DNA from: Cephalopachus bancanus
Lineage: Eukaryota > Chordata > Mammalia > Primates > Tarsiidae
Assembly: GCA_027257055.1 (NCBI GenBank)
Contig: JAPVLO010000232.1
Coordinates: 5,208,001 to 5,272,000 of the forward strand
Direction: 5' to 3'
DNA: 64,000 bases
Part shown: positions 24,080 through 35,588 of the stretch, one piece after another
Layout: each line of letters opens with the position of its first letter
Numbering within the stretch: the first letter of the stretch is position 1
Program-made: the position numbers and the translations under genes
The notes under the pieces: generated by a model
Told to the model about the DNA's origin: nothing
Databases searched by the model: none
What the model saw: the letters and a program-made list of their open reading frames with translations, nothing else

Positions 24080-24151
24080 ACACAGGACCAAATGAATCAG
24101 ATAACTATATAGTTGATTATTTCAGAAGACAGTTACCTAATCAAGTATTGG
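24080..24151 (+). CDS. Internal coding exon 5 of unassigned split gene
   Basis: Acceptor 'ttttaccatcttctctag' ends at 24079, and the strong donor TTGG|GTGAGTA starts at 24152. AC completes an Asp codon from exon 4. The next 23 codons are open: TGPNESDNYIVDYF then RRQLPNQVL, plus a G that pairs with AT of exon 6 to make another Asp codon. All three phase-1 introns thus interrupt Asp codons. The acidic-aromatic stretch NYIVDYF followed by RRQ may be a short interaction motif; this is a guess. GPNES echoes EPNES of exon 2. Confidence 0.78.
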
Positions 24152-24359
24152 GTGAGTAAAGTAGGAACACAGTAATGAATGGTTCCCTATGATTGGAATG
24201 TTTTCCTTCTAGCTCTAGAAATACATAAGGGAAAACCATAGAAATTCACTGCATGTCAATTTGTTTTCTTGTAATTTCATCCAGTAAAAATAATAATACC
24301 CATATCATTGTCTAATATTTTCATTCCCATCTCTCTGAATCTTAGAAAGAAACCTTGAG

Positions 24360-24519
24360 TGTACCTGATCTCAAACCAGGTAAAGTAGGGACCAAAGTGA
24401 GGCCCAAACTTCACCTGTACAATGACCATTTGTATACCTAACTCTGAATTGTACCCCACATCTTTAAAATAAAAATTAAAAAAATAAATTTGACCATTAA
24501 AAAACTAAAAAAAGAAAAA
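24360..24519 (+). mobile_element. Very short L1 insertion (3' UTR only)
   Basis: Sense lineage-type L1 3' UTR ('ctgatctcaaaccaggtaaag', 'gaattgtaccccacatctttaaaat') plus A-rich tail. Flanks aaaccttgag (24350-24359) and aagccttgag (24520-24529) are a probable duplication. Extreme 5' truncation. Confidence 0.85.
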
Positions 24520-24529
24520 AAGCCTTGAG

Positions 24530-24904
24530 AGGACTCTAGTCTCACTTCGAAGCTACTTATTACAGGATCCAGGCTCATCCAGCCTTTGGCTGACTCCTCC
24601 TGTTGACATGTAGTTTACTAAATTGCAATGCAATCTATTTCGTTGCTAAGGAGCTATAGCATTGAATAAGTATTTTTATTTTGAGTTACAAACATACGTT
24701 CTTAGAAATTTCATCCACCTCCCTTAATCTACCATCTCTAATGACACAAAAGAGTGAAGAAACCTTAAAGGTAAACAATTCTGACTCATTTTCCCTAATG
24801 CTCCTTCAATTATAATAAACTCCTCCTCTGCATGATAGATCTTAAGTACTTTTGAAAGAGCTGTCATTTATTCCTACAGCTTTCCTTTGTTTCTTTCTTT
24901 TTTC
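24530..24904. other. Unassigned intron sequence
   Basis: No gene or named repeat. Confidence 0.35.
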
Positions 24905-25378
24905 TCTCTCTAATTTTTATTTTAAAATTGTGGAGTACAATTTAGGGTGAGGTATACAAATATTCATTGTGCAGGTACCCTTGTTGATGAGGTGTGCCCC
25001 CTCTTCCCCATGCAGATATCAACTACTGTTAATCCCACCTCCCTGCCCCCCCCACAGTTTCCCACTACTGTCAATCCTTTTCTTATAGTATTACAGTAGT
25101 TGTTCAAGGTCCACTTATGAGTGAGAACATGTGATACTCAGCTCTTTGTTTCTGTGAGAGATCACTCAGTATTATAAGCTCTAATTCCATCCAGGTTGCT
25201 GCACAGTTCATGATTTTGTTCTTCTTTATGACTACGTAATATTCCATTGTGTATATGTACCACATTTTTTTATCCAGTCCTCTTTTGATGGGCAGCACGG
25301 TTGGTTCCATGTTCTTGCTATTGTGAACAATGCTGTGATAAACATACGTGTGCAGGTATCTTTTTTATAGAGTGACCT
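24905..25378 (-). mobile_element. 5'-truncated L1, 3' end
   Basis: Antisense lineage-type 3' UTR and ORF2 C-terminus ('attgtggagtacaatttagggtgaggtatac', 'cactcagtattataagctctaattccatcc'), ending at 'aggtatcttttttatagagtg'. Confidence 0.88.
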
Positions 25379-25559
25379 GAGAACCACCTTTTATACACCT
25401 TGATTCAAGTCCTTTTACCTTTTTATTTTACTCTTTTCTGTCACTATCCCGCTTGAGTAAAACTGAACATAGTACTGCAGATGTCCTCAAGTACACAAAT
25501 CTTCATTCCGATTTGCTCCTCTCTAGATGTTTTATTTTTTATTCATGCTATCTTATTTT

Positions 25560-25735
25560 TTATTTATTTTTTATAGTAACATATTTATTGGGTACTTCCT
25601 AATCCTTTATATGTATGAATGCATTTCATCCTCACAACTGCTTGGTGTGGTAGCATTCTTTTTATTGTCATTTTGTGAATGAGGACACCAACACACAGTG
25701 TGCAAGTAACTAATCTAGGTTGTAGACCTGTGTAA
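25560..25735 (+). repeat. MIR-like ancient SINE
   Basis: 'gcatttcatcctcacaactgcttggtgtgg..gaatgaggacacc..cacagtgtgcaagtaactaa' matches the MIR layout in diverged form. Confidence 0.6.
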
Positions 25736-25753
25736 TTGGGAGGGCTAAATTTT

Positions 25754-27647
25754 GTTTTGCTTTGTTTTGTTTTTGTTCTTTTTAATTTTGAAGATGTGGA
25801 TCCCCACTTCGCCTGGTTTGAGATCAGGTACCCTTATTGATGTTAAGTGCTCTCCCCCTTCCCTGGCAGTGTCCCGCTACTGCCAATCCCTTTCTTATAA
25901 TATTTTAATATTCAGGGTCCACTTATGAGTGAGAACATGTGGTGCTCTGTTCTTTCTTTCTGTGTTAGACCACTGAGTATTATAGACTCTAAATGCATCC
26001 AAGTTGCCATGAAGTCCATAATTTTGTCCTTTATGGCTGAATAATACTCCAGCATGTGTTTTTACCACACATTTTTCTTATCCAGTCTATTTTTGATGGG
26101 CAGCACAATTGGTTTTATGTTTTTGCTATTGTGAGTAATGCTGTGATAAACATGCGTATGCAGGTATCTTTTTTGTAGAATGATATGAATTCCTCTGGGT
26201 ATATTCCTAGAAGGGAGATTGCTGTGTTGTATGGAAGGTCGATTTTTAGATCTTTCAGAAATCACCACATTGTTTTTCACAGTGTGTATTAGTTTATACT
26301 CCCACCAACAGTGTAGAAGCATTCGCTTTTCTTCACATCTTTGCTAGCCTGTGTTGGTTTTTGAGTTATTAATGATGGCCATCCTGACTGGAGTTGCATG
26401 GTATCTCAGTGTGATTTTGATTTGCATTTCTTTGATGATTAGTAGACTGAACGTTTTTTCATGTATTTGTTGGCTGCTCATATGTCTTCTTTTTGAGAAG
26501 TGTCTACTCATATCTTTTGCCCACTTTTTAATAGGTCTCTCCCTCCCCCTTTGGGCACATTTGAGTTCCTTGTAGATCCTGGATGTTAGGCCTTTGTCAG
26601 ATATACAGTTGGCAAATATTTTTTTTTCCCATTCTGTGGTCTGTTTCTCCACCCTCTTGATGGTTTCTTTTACTTTGCAGAAGCTTTTCAGTTTGATGAG
26701 ATCCCATTTGTCTATCTTATCTTTTACAGTAGGGGCATCTGGGGTTTTGATCAGGAATTGGTTATCTATTCCAAATTTCATGAGGGTGCCTCCTGTGTTT
26801 TCTAAGATTCTTATAGTTTTAGGTTTTATGCTTAGGTCTCTGATTCTTTTAGAGTTGATTTTTGTGTATGGTGATAGGTAGGGGTCCTGTTTCAACCTTC
26901 TGCATGTGGTCAGCCAGTTTTGCCAGCACCATTTACCGAACAGGTTCTCCTCTCCCCAGTGGCTGTTGAAGATGAGTCAGTTGAGAAAGAAAAGTTTTGC
27001 TTCGGAATCTCTATGTTCCATTGATCTATATCCCTGTTCTTGTACCAATACCAGGCTGTTTTGATTATTGTAATCTTATAGCAAAATTTAAAGTCTGAAA
27101 GTGTGATACTGTTTGCTTTGTTTCTTTTGCTGAGGATTGTTTTGACTATTCACGGTCTTTTATGTTTCCGTATGAATTTCTGTATTGCCATTTCCAGGTC
27201 CGAGAAGAATGGTGTTGGCAATTTAATGGGCATTGCACTGAATCTGTAGATTGCCTTTGGTAGGATGGGCATCTTAACAATCTTGATTCTTCCAATCCAT
27301 GAGCATGGAATATATTTCAATTTGTTTGTGTCTTCATTGATTTCTTTGAGCAGTGTTTTGTGGTTTTCATTGTAAAGATCTTTCACTTCTCTGGTTAAAA
27401 AGATGCTGAGTTATCTCACTTTTTGTGTGGCTATTTTGAATGGGATTGTGCTTTTTATTTGGTTCTCTGCCTGCTGTTGGCGTATAAAAATGTGACTGTC
27501 TTTTGCACATTTATTTTGTACCCTGAGATTTTTCCAAAGTCCTTTATCAGTGCAAGGAGGTTTTCGACAGATCTCTTGGGTTTTCAAAGTATAGGATCAT
27601 ATCGTCCGCAAAGAGGGTAATTTGACTTCCTTTTTCCTGTTTGGAGG
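25754..27647 (-). mobile_element. 5'-truncated L1 (~1.9 kb)
   Basis: Antisense 3' UTR then ORF2 C-terminal half. Decoded ORF2 stretches include [20 protein letters not shown] and NDSKTNTG-like ends at 26344-26895, and [21 protein letters not shown] at 27150-27386. Frames are interrupted. Duplication agggctaaatttt (25741-25753) and agggttaaatttt (27648-27660). Confidence 0.92.
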
Positions 27648-27660
27648 AGGGTTAAATTTT

Positions 27661-27999
27661 AAACCGGGTAATCTTGCCCCAGAATCCTCACTCTTACCCA
27701 TTTTTCTTTTCTAGGGCCTTTGTAGATATCAATGTACCCTAGTCCAGTATGACAATCCAAGCCCACAATGATGGCCCTGTGACATCAAGAATATATAGTT
27801 ATTTTTCAGAGAGCAGAAAGAATTTTCTCAAAACCTATCAAAAAATAATGGTACTTCAAGAGGCAAGCTTCTTGTATCTGGAAAATTAGCTTATATAGGA
27901 CACTGTAGCAATGAATTGTTATTGTACTATGGCCATTCACTTTTTCCTCAGGTTTATTTAGTACCTGAGTCATACCACAACTTTAAATTTAAATTTTTA
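27661..27999. other. Unassigned intron sequence
   Basis: Nothing recognised. Confidence 0.35.
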
Positions 28000-28370
28000 T
28001 AAGATGCAGGTACATACAACTAATATATAACAGAACTTGTTTGTGAAAAAAATGAAATTAAGAGTTCATGAACAAAAGGAATTAAAATATAAGAATACAA
28101 AATATGAACTTTGGTTTTTAACATATGCTCCATCAAGTTTAAGACACTTTGTAAGTGATAATATCAGTCATTTAGTCTACTCCTAAAGAAATGAGGATCC
28201 TGGGAATTTAGCCATGTCAGTGCAGTCTATTTTTACATTATTAACTAAAGAAAAAAATGAATGCCTTTTAAACTTTTTTTTAAGATTGGGAAACAAAAAG
28301 AAGTCAGAAGGAGCTAAATCAGGAATGTGAAATGGGCATCTAGTGACTTTCCATTAAAACTCTCACAATA
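28000..28370 (-). pseudogene. Mariner transposase relic (part 1, C-terminal)
   Basis: The minus strand at 28285-28322 encodes PDLAPSDFFLFPNLK, the signature of mariner-family transposases. Downstream codons include KCLKLDGAYVK, like the family C-terminal end. Stops and frameshifts are frequent. The upstream part lies beyond the Alu at 28371-28658. Confidence 0.82.
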
Positions 28371-28658
28371 GCTGGACGCAGTGGCTCATGCCTGTAATCT
28401 TAGCACTTTGGGAAGAGAAGACAAGACAATTGCCTGAGCTCACAGGTTTGAGACCAACCCAGGCAACAGTGAGACCTTATCTCTACAATGAATCAAAAAA
28501 TTAGCTGGGTGTGGTGGCACACGCCTGTGGTTCCAGCTACTTGGAAAGCTGAGGTGGAAAGATTGTCTGAATCCAGTGGGTAAAGGCTGTGGTGGCTGTG
28601 AGCGTGCCACTCTGGGTGACAGAGTGAGACTCTGACTCAGAAAAACAAACAAAAAAAC
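28371..28658 (+). mobile_element. Dimeric Alu inserted in mariner relic
   Basis: Sense Alu, 'agctggacgcagtggctcatgcctg' to 'gactctgactcagaaaaacaaac'. Flanks 'aaaactctcacaa' and 'aaaccctcacaa' suggest the duplication. Confidence 0.9.
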
Positions 28659-28804
28659 CCTCACAAAATTGTCCTTCTTTGGTGAGAGGAATGAGCAGGG
28701 ACACTGTTGTGGTGGACTCTCTGGTGAAGCTTTCCTGGGTGTTTTTTGTTTTATTTTGTTTTTGCTAAAGCTTTGCATGCCATTTTAGATTGTATTTGTT
28801 TTTT
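28659..28804 (-). pseudogene. Mariner transposase relic (part 2)
   Basis: Continuation of the minus-strand relic across the Alu ('aattgtccttctttggtgagaggaatgagc..'). Coding is not traceable with confidence here; assignment rests on position. Confidence 0.4.
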
Positions 28805-28818
28805 GAAAATTATCCTAA

Positions 28819-29067
28819 GCCAGGCTCAGTGACTCAGCCTGTAATCCCGCTCCTTTGGGAGGTTGAGGTGAGTGGATTCGAGACCCGCCTGGGCAACTTG
28901 GCAAACTCTCATCTCTACAATAAATAAAAAATTAGCCGGGAGTGGTAGCGTGCACCTGTAGTTCCAGCTACTTGGAAGGCTGAGGCGGAAGGATCGCTGG
29001 AGCCCAGCAGACACTGCACTCCAGTCTGGTGACAGAGTGAGACTCCAATTCAAAAAAAAAAAAGAAA
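28819..29067 (+). mobile_element. Young Alu with internal deletion
   Basis: Lineage-type Alu lacking about 15 bp after 'gtgagtggatt'. Perfect 14-bp duplication gaaaattatcctaa at 28805-28818 and 29068-29081. Confidence 0.93.
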
Positions 29068-29081
29068 GAAAATTATCCTAA

Positions 29082-29554
29082 AACATTGACACACACTGGA
29101 TTTACATATACTCAAGCCTATAACATTTTGTTTTCATAGTATTCTGCTAAATTATGTCTCCTCAATTCTCTATTTCTTCACTTGGTATTTTGGTTCAGTG
29201 TACAGGCCTTAAATTTATGTCTGTCAAATTCAGTCTCCTTAGATTTAACTTTTCATCAACTCTTAATTTTGATTATGCCATATTTCTACATTAATACTAT
29301 ATATGTGTTCATGTGAGTACATATATATTTGTGTGTATGTGTATATATACTCATATATAGATACACAAACATGTATACACACACATATTTGACCTCTAAT
29401 CAAAGCTTCAGAACCTTATAGCTATCTGCTATACACCTCTATATAGGTTCTCACCCATCCACATTCAAAATAACCTAATTCCACATTAAATGCTCTTCCT
29501 CTTGTATTTCTGTAATATTGGTAGCAGTATTATCTGCCTAGCCACTCAAGCCAG
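29082..29554. other. AT-rich intron with degenerate TA/TG repeats
   Basis: 29290-29395 alternates atatat, gtgtgt and acacac tracts. No gene. Confidence 0.5.
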
Positions 29555-29840
29555 AAACCGAATAGGTATCCTTCTTTCTCCCTTCATTTCTATCCCGCAT
29601 ATCCAGTCGGCCACTGAATCCAGCTGATTTTATCTCACAATCCCTTTTCTCCATCTTAACTACCATCATTCTCTTCAGATTCTTATCATCATCCATTTTC
29701 CAGGAGTACTATAGCCTTCTAATTGGTCTCTCTGCCACTAATATTGCCATTCTATCACCAATGTGACTTATCAGAAATACAAATCTGACTATGCATGCCC
29801 CTGCCTAAAGCCTTTCAGTGATTCCCAGTCATTTAACAGG
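29555..29840 (+). repeat. L2 fragment
   Basis: Sense L2-like 3' region: 'cttctaattggtctctctgcc', 'aatctgactatgcatgcccctgcctaaagcctttcagtgattccc'. Confidence 0.6.
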
Positions 29841-29884
29841 GATTGAGTTGGCACGTCCTAATACTGGTGATACAATTATTTCAG

Positions 29885-30424
29885 ACTTTCTCTTTTTAAT
29901 TTTTTAAATTTTAAAATCATTTTAAGAATAGTACAAAAATCGTTTTATCTATCATCTATGTTTTTCCCATGATCCATTTGAGCACAAGTTATATCTCCTT
30001 TACCCCTAAAAACCTTCAGCATATATTATCCAAGAAAAAGAACATTCTCTCACATTAAAATCAGAAAATTCAACTTTGATACAATACTATTTTGTATTGT
30101 ATATTGGTAAATTTTGCCAAATATCCCGATAGTGTCCTTTGAATAATTTTTTCTCAAATTCTGGATCATTGCATTTAATTATCATATTTCTTTATTCTCT
30201 TTTAATTTGGAACATCAGCTCAGCCTTTGTCATTCATAGCACAGGAATTGTTAACGATTATGGACAAGTTGTCTTATAGAATGTCTGTTTTTTAAATTAT
30301 ACTAGACACAAGAATTACCTAAGGAGTTTTAGAAAATCTGTGCATCTGCTTGAATAGTTCTTTGATGTCACCCTTGAATTTGCATTTTTTATAAGGTACT
30401 TCAGATAATTCTGAGATTGTGCAT
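29885..30424 (-). mobile_element. L1M 3' fragment
   Basis: Antisense L1M-like text ('aaatcattttaagaatagtacaaaaat', 'tttgccaaatatcccgatagtgtcc'). Confidence 0.5.
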
Positions 30425-31323
30425 GTATACACCATTTCTCTGTCCATTTATTTGTTGTTGGATTCTTAGGCTGATTCCATAGCTTAGCTATTGTGAATAG
30501 TGCTGCAATATATATGGGAGTACAGATAGCTCTTTGACATACTGATGTTGTTTCTTGTGGATATATACTCAGTGGGATTTCTGGATCATATGATTGTCCT
30601 ATTTTAGTTTTCTGGGGAAACTCTATATTGTTCTACATAATAAATGCACCAATTTACATTTACACCAACAGCGTATAGGCGTTCCCCTTTCTCTGTATTC
30701 TCATCAGCATTTATTTTTTGCCTTTTTGACATTAGCTATTCTAACTGGGGTAAAATCATATATTATTGTTGTTTTGACTTGCATTTCCCTGGTGATTAAT
30801 GATGTCAAGCACTTTTCCATATACACATTGGGCATTTGTATGTCTTCTTTTCAAAGATGTCTATTCAACTCATTTTACCATTTTAAAATTAGATTATTTG
30901 TTTTTGTTTTGTTATTGAGTTTTTTGAGTTTCTTGTATATTCTGGATATTAAGCCCTTGTCAGACAAATAAATTGCAAACATTGTCTCAAATTCTGCAGG
31001 CTCTTCACTCTGTTGTTTCCTTTGCTGTGCAGAAGTATTTCAATTTGGTATAAACTTATTTGCCTATTTTTGTCTTTTGGTGTCTGTGCTTTTGAGGTTT
31101 TCTCCATAAAATCTTTGCCCAGACCAATGCCCTGAAGTGTTTCCCCTACATTTGCTTCCAGTGGTTTCAGGTCTTAACATTGAAGTCCTTAATCCGTTTT
31201 TAGTTGACCTTTGTATATGATGAGTGATGGGAGACCAATTTCATTTTCTGCATATGGACATCCCAGCACCATTTATTAAAGAGAATGTCTCTGGTGATAC
31301 AAGTCTACTTTTGATGCTCTCTG
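30425..31323 (-). mobile_element. Old L1 ORF2 C-terminal segment
   Basis: Antisense older L1 from 'cagcttagctattgtgaatagtgctgc' to 'ccagcaccatttattaaagag'. Followed by a 20-base T-run and then L1 ORF1/5'-UTR sequence in the same orientation. Confidence 0.8.
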
Positions 31324-33669
31324 TTTTTTTTTTTTTTTTTTTTAATTTCATGAACTGCATTCTTCATCTACAAGATTGCTGTTTGATTATTTTAAATGAT
31401 TTCTATTTCTGTTGAGTTTCTCATTCATACTGTGAATTGTTTTTCTGATTTTGTTGAATTACCTATCTATATTTTCTTGTATCTCATTGATTTTCCTTAA
31501 GATCATTATTTTGAATTTCTTTTCCAGCAATTCAATGATTTTTTGTGTGTGTTAGGGTCTGTTCCAAATTTCCTAGAGTGACTTTTTTAGAGAAAGAATT
31601 TCACCCTGCCAGGTGTGGTGGCTCATGCCTGTAAACCCAGCACTTTGGAGGTGAAGCAAGAGGATTGCTTAAGCCCAGGAGTTTGATACCAACCCAGGCA
31701 ACATAGCGAGACTTCATCTCTACAAAAAGTATTTAAAAATTACTGATGTGTTGTGGCATGTGCCTATAGTCCCAGCTACTCAGGAAGCTGGGGTGAAAGG
31801 ATTGCCTGAATCTAGGAGGCTGCAGTGAGCTGTGAATATGCCACTACACTCCAGCCAAGGTGACCAAGTGAGACCTCAACTCAACAACAACAATAAAAAA
31901 AGAATTTTATCTCCATTTGAGTTTCTGTGTGCTGTTTGGGAAGGATATAGTGACTGTTTCTGGATAGGTGCAGTGGTATAATCTCTGTGCAGTTTCTTCA
32001 GCTGTGTTCAATATCAGCAATAACTGTGATCATCTCAGTGACCTAAGCTGTAAAAGTTTGTGGCAGCAGCAGCAGCATAAGTTGTTAATGCCTTTGGTAG
32101 CAAGGGCTTCTGAGGGTCCACCTATTTTTATTTTCTCAATGGGAGACTTAACCAAAAGGATCCCTCTTCTCTAGCCTGACATGGCCTACGAGCAGCTGCA
32201 GTGTCTGTGAGATCCAGATGTGGATTTTTGAAACAGCTATGGTGCCAGAGTCCTAGGTTCAGGGTCTTATGACCCTCTTCTGGCACCTGTGGCAGAGTTG
32301 GATATTGACCACAGAGCCAGGATCTGAGACTCTGTGGTACTCCCTAGCTGCTCAGGTGCAGGGGGCCAGGTTGTAGCTATGATTCTATGCTTATACTCCT
32401 GGGAAACAGGACTCAGCACTGGCTTGACAGGAGAGGAAGAGGTGCTTGGAAGTTTTGACCCAGGGAGCAAGGTCTAGCTGCAGTTTGGAAACCTGAGGGG
32501 TCAATGTCAACTCTGATCCCAAGGCATGAGGCACAGTATAGTAGTAACTATGGACCCTGGAATGATGGAGCTCAATAGCTCAACTCTGTGAGACCAAGTA
32601 CAGTGGAGGCAAGTACTCCAGGATGGGAAGTACAAGTGTCATTTGGGCCCTGGTGGGGGAGGCAGGGAGCAGTATAGCAGCAATGACACCACTTCCCATG
32701 GAGAGTAGTATTTCAGCAACTCAGACTCTAAGGGGCTAGTCCAGCTCCAGGGAAGCAGGGTAATGGAGCTGTCTGCCCTATAGGGCAAGGAATCTCAGCT
32801 CAGTCACTGTCCTGTTTCTCTGGGACATGGGGTGCTTTATGAGCTCAGCCCTGGATGCACAGCTGCTCAGTTCATCCCGGACACCAGGTCCCCCGGGGGT
32901 GATGTGCTGCTTCAACTCAGACCTGTGGAGTGTGACTGTTCTGGTAAACCCACACACCATTTCCCTAGGATGCAGGATATCCACACAGGAACTGGGTGTA
33001 ACCGCCCTGCACAGCCAAGCCACCACTTCTAGGATACAGGACATTATTTGAACTTAGGCGCTGGGGAAGTGTGACTACTCTGAGTCACCAAGGTATTGTT
33101 TTACTAGAAGGCAGGATGACTTCAGCTCCAACCCAAGGGAGCAGGGAAGGGGAGGGTGTAACAGCTGCTCATAACTCACTTTGGGGACGTTGGGCCACCA
33201 GGCTGGAGTGATTCAGCAGCAGCTTAGCTTCAGCAACGAAGGGGAGCCATGGCTCTTCCCCAAAGCAAGACATACTGCAGCTGTAGTTCCAATTCCAAGA
33301 AGATATACTGCAGCAGCCATGCAGGCCACGGGGGTGAGACTGTGTCGGCTCCTTCTCTGAGGTCGTCGCACAATTGTATGGACTCCAGGCAGCTCCCTCA
33401 ACTTAGTGCTTGTAAGGACTGCAGGGAACCCCAGTGGTGAAGTCAGTAGGTGTCCAAGGCCTTGATAGGGCTTGCTGGGATCCTTTTGCTTACTTCCTGC
33501 GAAGAGTCTTCCTGATTTCCAGATGATCCTAGTTGGAGGATGGGGTAGTGGAGACCTGGTGTTTGCTTTCATTTTCTATATGGACGTCCTGAATTTCTGT
33601 AGTCACCAGGGTTTTTGCTACTCCTCTATAGCACTCCAGTGTTCTCCCTCAGTTGTTTTTGTTAAAATG
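31324..33669 (-). mobile_element. L1 5' UTR plus ORF1 N-terminal part, ending in A-tract
   Basis: On the minus strand the 5' UTR (33669 to about 31910, relatively GC-rich) runs into ORF1 codons. It stops in an A20 tract at 31324-31343, at a point where ORF1 is naturally A-rich. The L1 5' end continues at 33899-33965 beyond a Tigger-like element. The Alu at 31604-31898 interrupts it. Short open frames at 32267-33572 are 5'-UTR noise. It could be a separate retrocopy or one L1 with a large internal deletion. Confidence 0.65.
31604..31898 (+). mobile_element. Dimeric Alu
   Basis: Sense, diverged Alu. Duplication aaagaatttca (31593-31603) and aaagaatttta (31899-31909). Confidence 0.9.
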
Positions 33670-33898
33670 TACAGTAATCCCTTGGTATATGCAGGGGGTT
33701 GGTTCCAGGACCCCTGAATGTACCTAAATCTATGCATATGCAAGTCAGCCCTGCAGAACCCACATATGCAAAAAGTCTGTGTACATGAGTCTTGCATCTC
33801 TTGAATTCTGTATTTTTGATCTGCATTTGGTTTTTAAAAAATCCACATGAAATTGGACCCACACTGTTCAAACCTTTGTTGTTTAAGGGTCAACTGTA
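33670..33898 (-). mobile_element. Tigger/MER2-like non-autonomous DNA transposon
   Basis: TA-flanked element. One end reads TACAGTAATCCCTTGGTAT and the other, reversed, TACAGTTGACCCTTAAACAA. The interior 'gggggttggttccaggacccc' is typical of Tc1/mariner Tigger-type MITEs. Inserted in an L1 5' UTR. Confidence 0.8.
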
Positions 33899-33965
33899 GT
33901 TTATTCATTGTTCTTTGTGAAAAGGACAAACACTAAGGGCTTCTAGTTGGCCATGTTGCTGACAT
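33899..33965 (-). mobile_element. L1 5' extremity (continuation)
   Basis: The minus strand contains 'gcaacatggccaactagaagc', the start of old L1 5' UTRs, continuing 31324-33669. Confidence 0.65.
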
Positions 33966-34014
33966 CATGCTGAGAAATAAAAAAATGCTTTTTAACAGTT
34001 ACTAGCTGCAGCAT

Positions 34015-34255
34015 AGAAACCACATTCTCTAACATGACTTGCAAGACTTCCAATGATCTGGCCCTTGATGGCCACAGAGATGATCTTGTTGCCCTTGAAT
34101 ACATCAGTCTTCTCAGCTCATTGCTTCTGCTCATGCTGACTCCTCTGCCTGAAACATACTTCTGCCTCCCTTCAACTAGATTAACTACTCATCATTTAAG
34201 GCATAAGCATCAAAGTTTAATAAGACTCACACAGTTCCTTAAAATAAGAATGAGA
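34015..34255 (+). repeat. L2 fragment
   Basis: 'tgcaagacttccaatgatctggccc..', 'gctcatgctgactcctctgcctgaaacatacttctgcctccc' match L2 3' sequence. Confidence 0.6.
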
Positions 34256-35134
34256 TAGAGCGATAATGGTATACACGGGTTGGTCTGGTGACTCAGAAAA
34301 GGCGTTCTAACCCTCCAGAAATCTCAGGGCATGTTTTCCTGAAGGAAGTAATCCTGAAGTTATGATGGAGTCTGAACTGTCAAGTTAGGCATTTAGGTTG
34401 GAGGAGAAAATCACATTCAATGGTTCAGAGATCTTTTACGTACATGCTTTTCTTACTTGTGACGTACTATGTCTTGGATGGAGATAATTTATTCAGAGCC
34501 TTCTGACTTCTGTAATCTCTTCCAATATTTATTCTCCCCTTGCAAGTCAAAAGAAAACACTGGCAAAAAAAGATAGAAGCAACTTAAGAGCTGAGGAAAT
34601 CTCTTTTTCATCCATAAGTACTATAAAAGAACTACAGAAGTACAAATCTAAACGTTCTTTCATATATTTTTATTCTGAATATAGCTTAGCAAAATTTTGC
34701 TGTCAACATTTTTTTCACATCTTAGTATATTTGAGGTTTAACCACCTTTGACACTATTCTATTTTTCAGCTGCTCTCTTATTTTTGAATTTTGTTACATA
34801 ATATCCTTTCCATCGTTGCTCATGTTATTTTACAATATATTTATCTGCTTCCCAGAAGTCCCAAGTTATAATAGACAGTGGTTTTTCTAGATCCTGGAAT
34901 ACAATGGTAAATAAAATATAGTCTATTCACAAGAAGTAGAGCAGGTGACAAACAAGTTAACAGACTGTAGCAATATAATGGGACAAATGCTACAAAGGAG
35001 TTGTTTTGAGGTAACAGTGAATCAGAGAAGGTTTCTCAGAAAAAGATAATTTTAAGATTCCAGGAGCCAAATAAATAGAATTTTTTTTAAAAGGTCTGTA
35101 TCTATTAAGACAAAAGAGTAAGACAAAATAATAG
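34256..35134. other. Unassigned; part may be ancient repeat
   Basis: 34840-35000 resembles the family at 836-1080 ('agatcctggaatacaatggtaaataaaatatag'). The rest is not recognised. Confidence 0.3.
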
Positions 35135-35588
35135 CAAGCTGAATTCAGCAACATAGAAAAAGGACTATACACATGACCAAGTAGGACTTATCCCAGAAAT
35201 GCAGGGTTGGTTTAACATCTAAAATGATAAAAATTAAGCAATATAATATGCCATATTAGTAGAATAAACATTTAAAAGCACACGATCATCAATAAATGCA
35301 GAAAAAGCATTTGGCAAAAATCCAGTATCCTTTCATGATTAAAAATTAAAACACTCAACAAATTGAAAATAGTTATACTTTCTTTCCACCTGAAAAAGGC
35401 CATCTTTGAAAATCCCACAGCTAACATCATAGTTGGTGGTGCAAGGCTACATGCTTTTTTTCCTCTAAGATCAGGAACAAGACAGGGATGTTCACTCTCA
35501 ACACTTCTATTCAACATTATAATGAATGATCAAGGGGGCTAATTAGGCAAGAAGGAAAAGTAAACATCATCTAGTCTAGAAAGAAAAA
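35135..35588 (+). mobile_element. Old L1 ORF2 (host, part 1)
   Basis: Sense ORF2: 'ggacttatcccagaaatgcagggttgg', 'atcaggaacaagacagggatgttcactctc'. Continues at 36990 after the nested insert. Confidence 0.82.

Noticed and set aside
26344..26895. 183-codon minus-strand frame
   Set aside because: L1 ORF2 C-terminal part of a 5'-truncated element.
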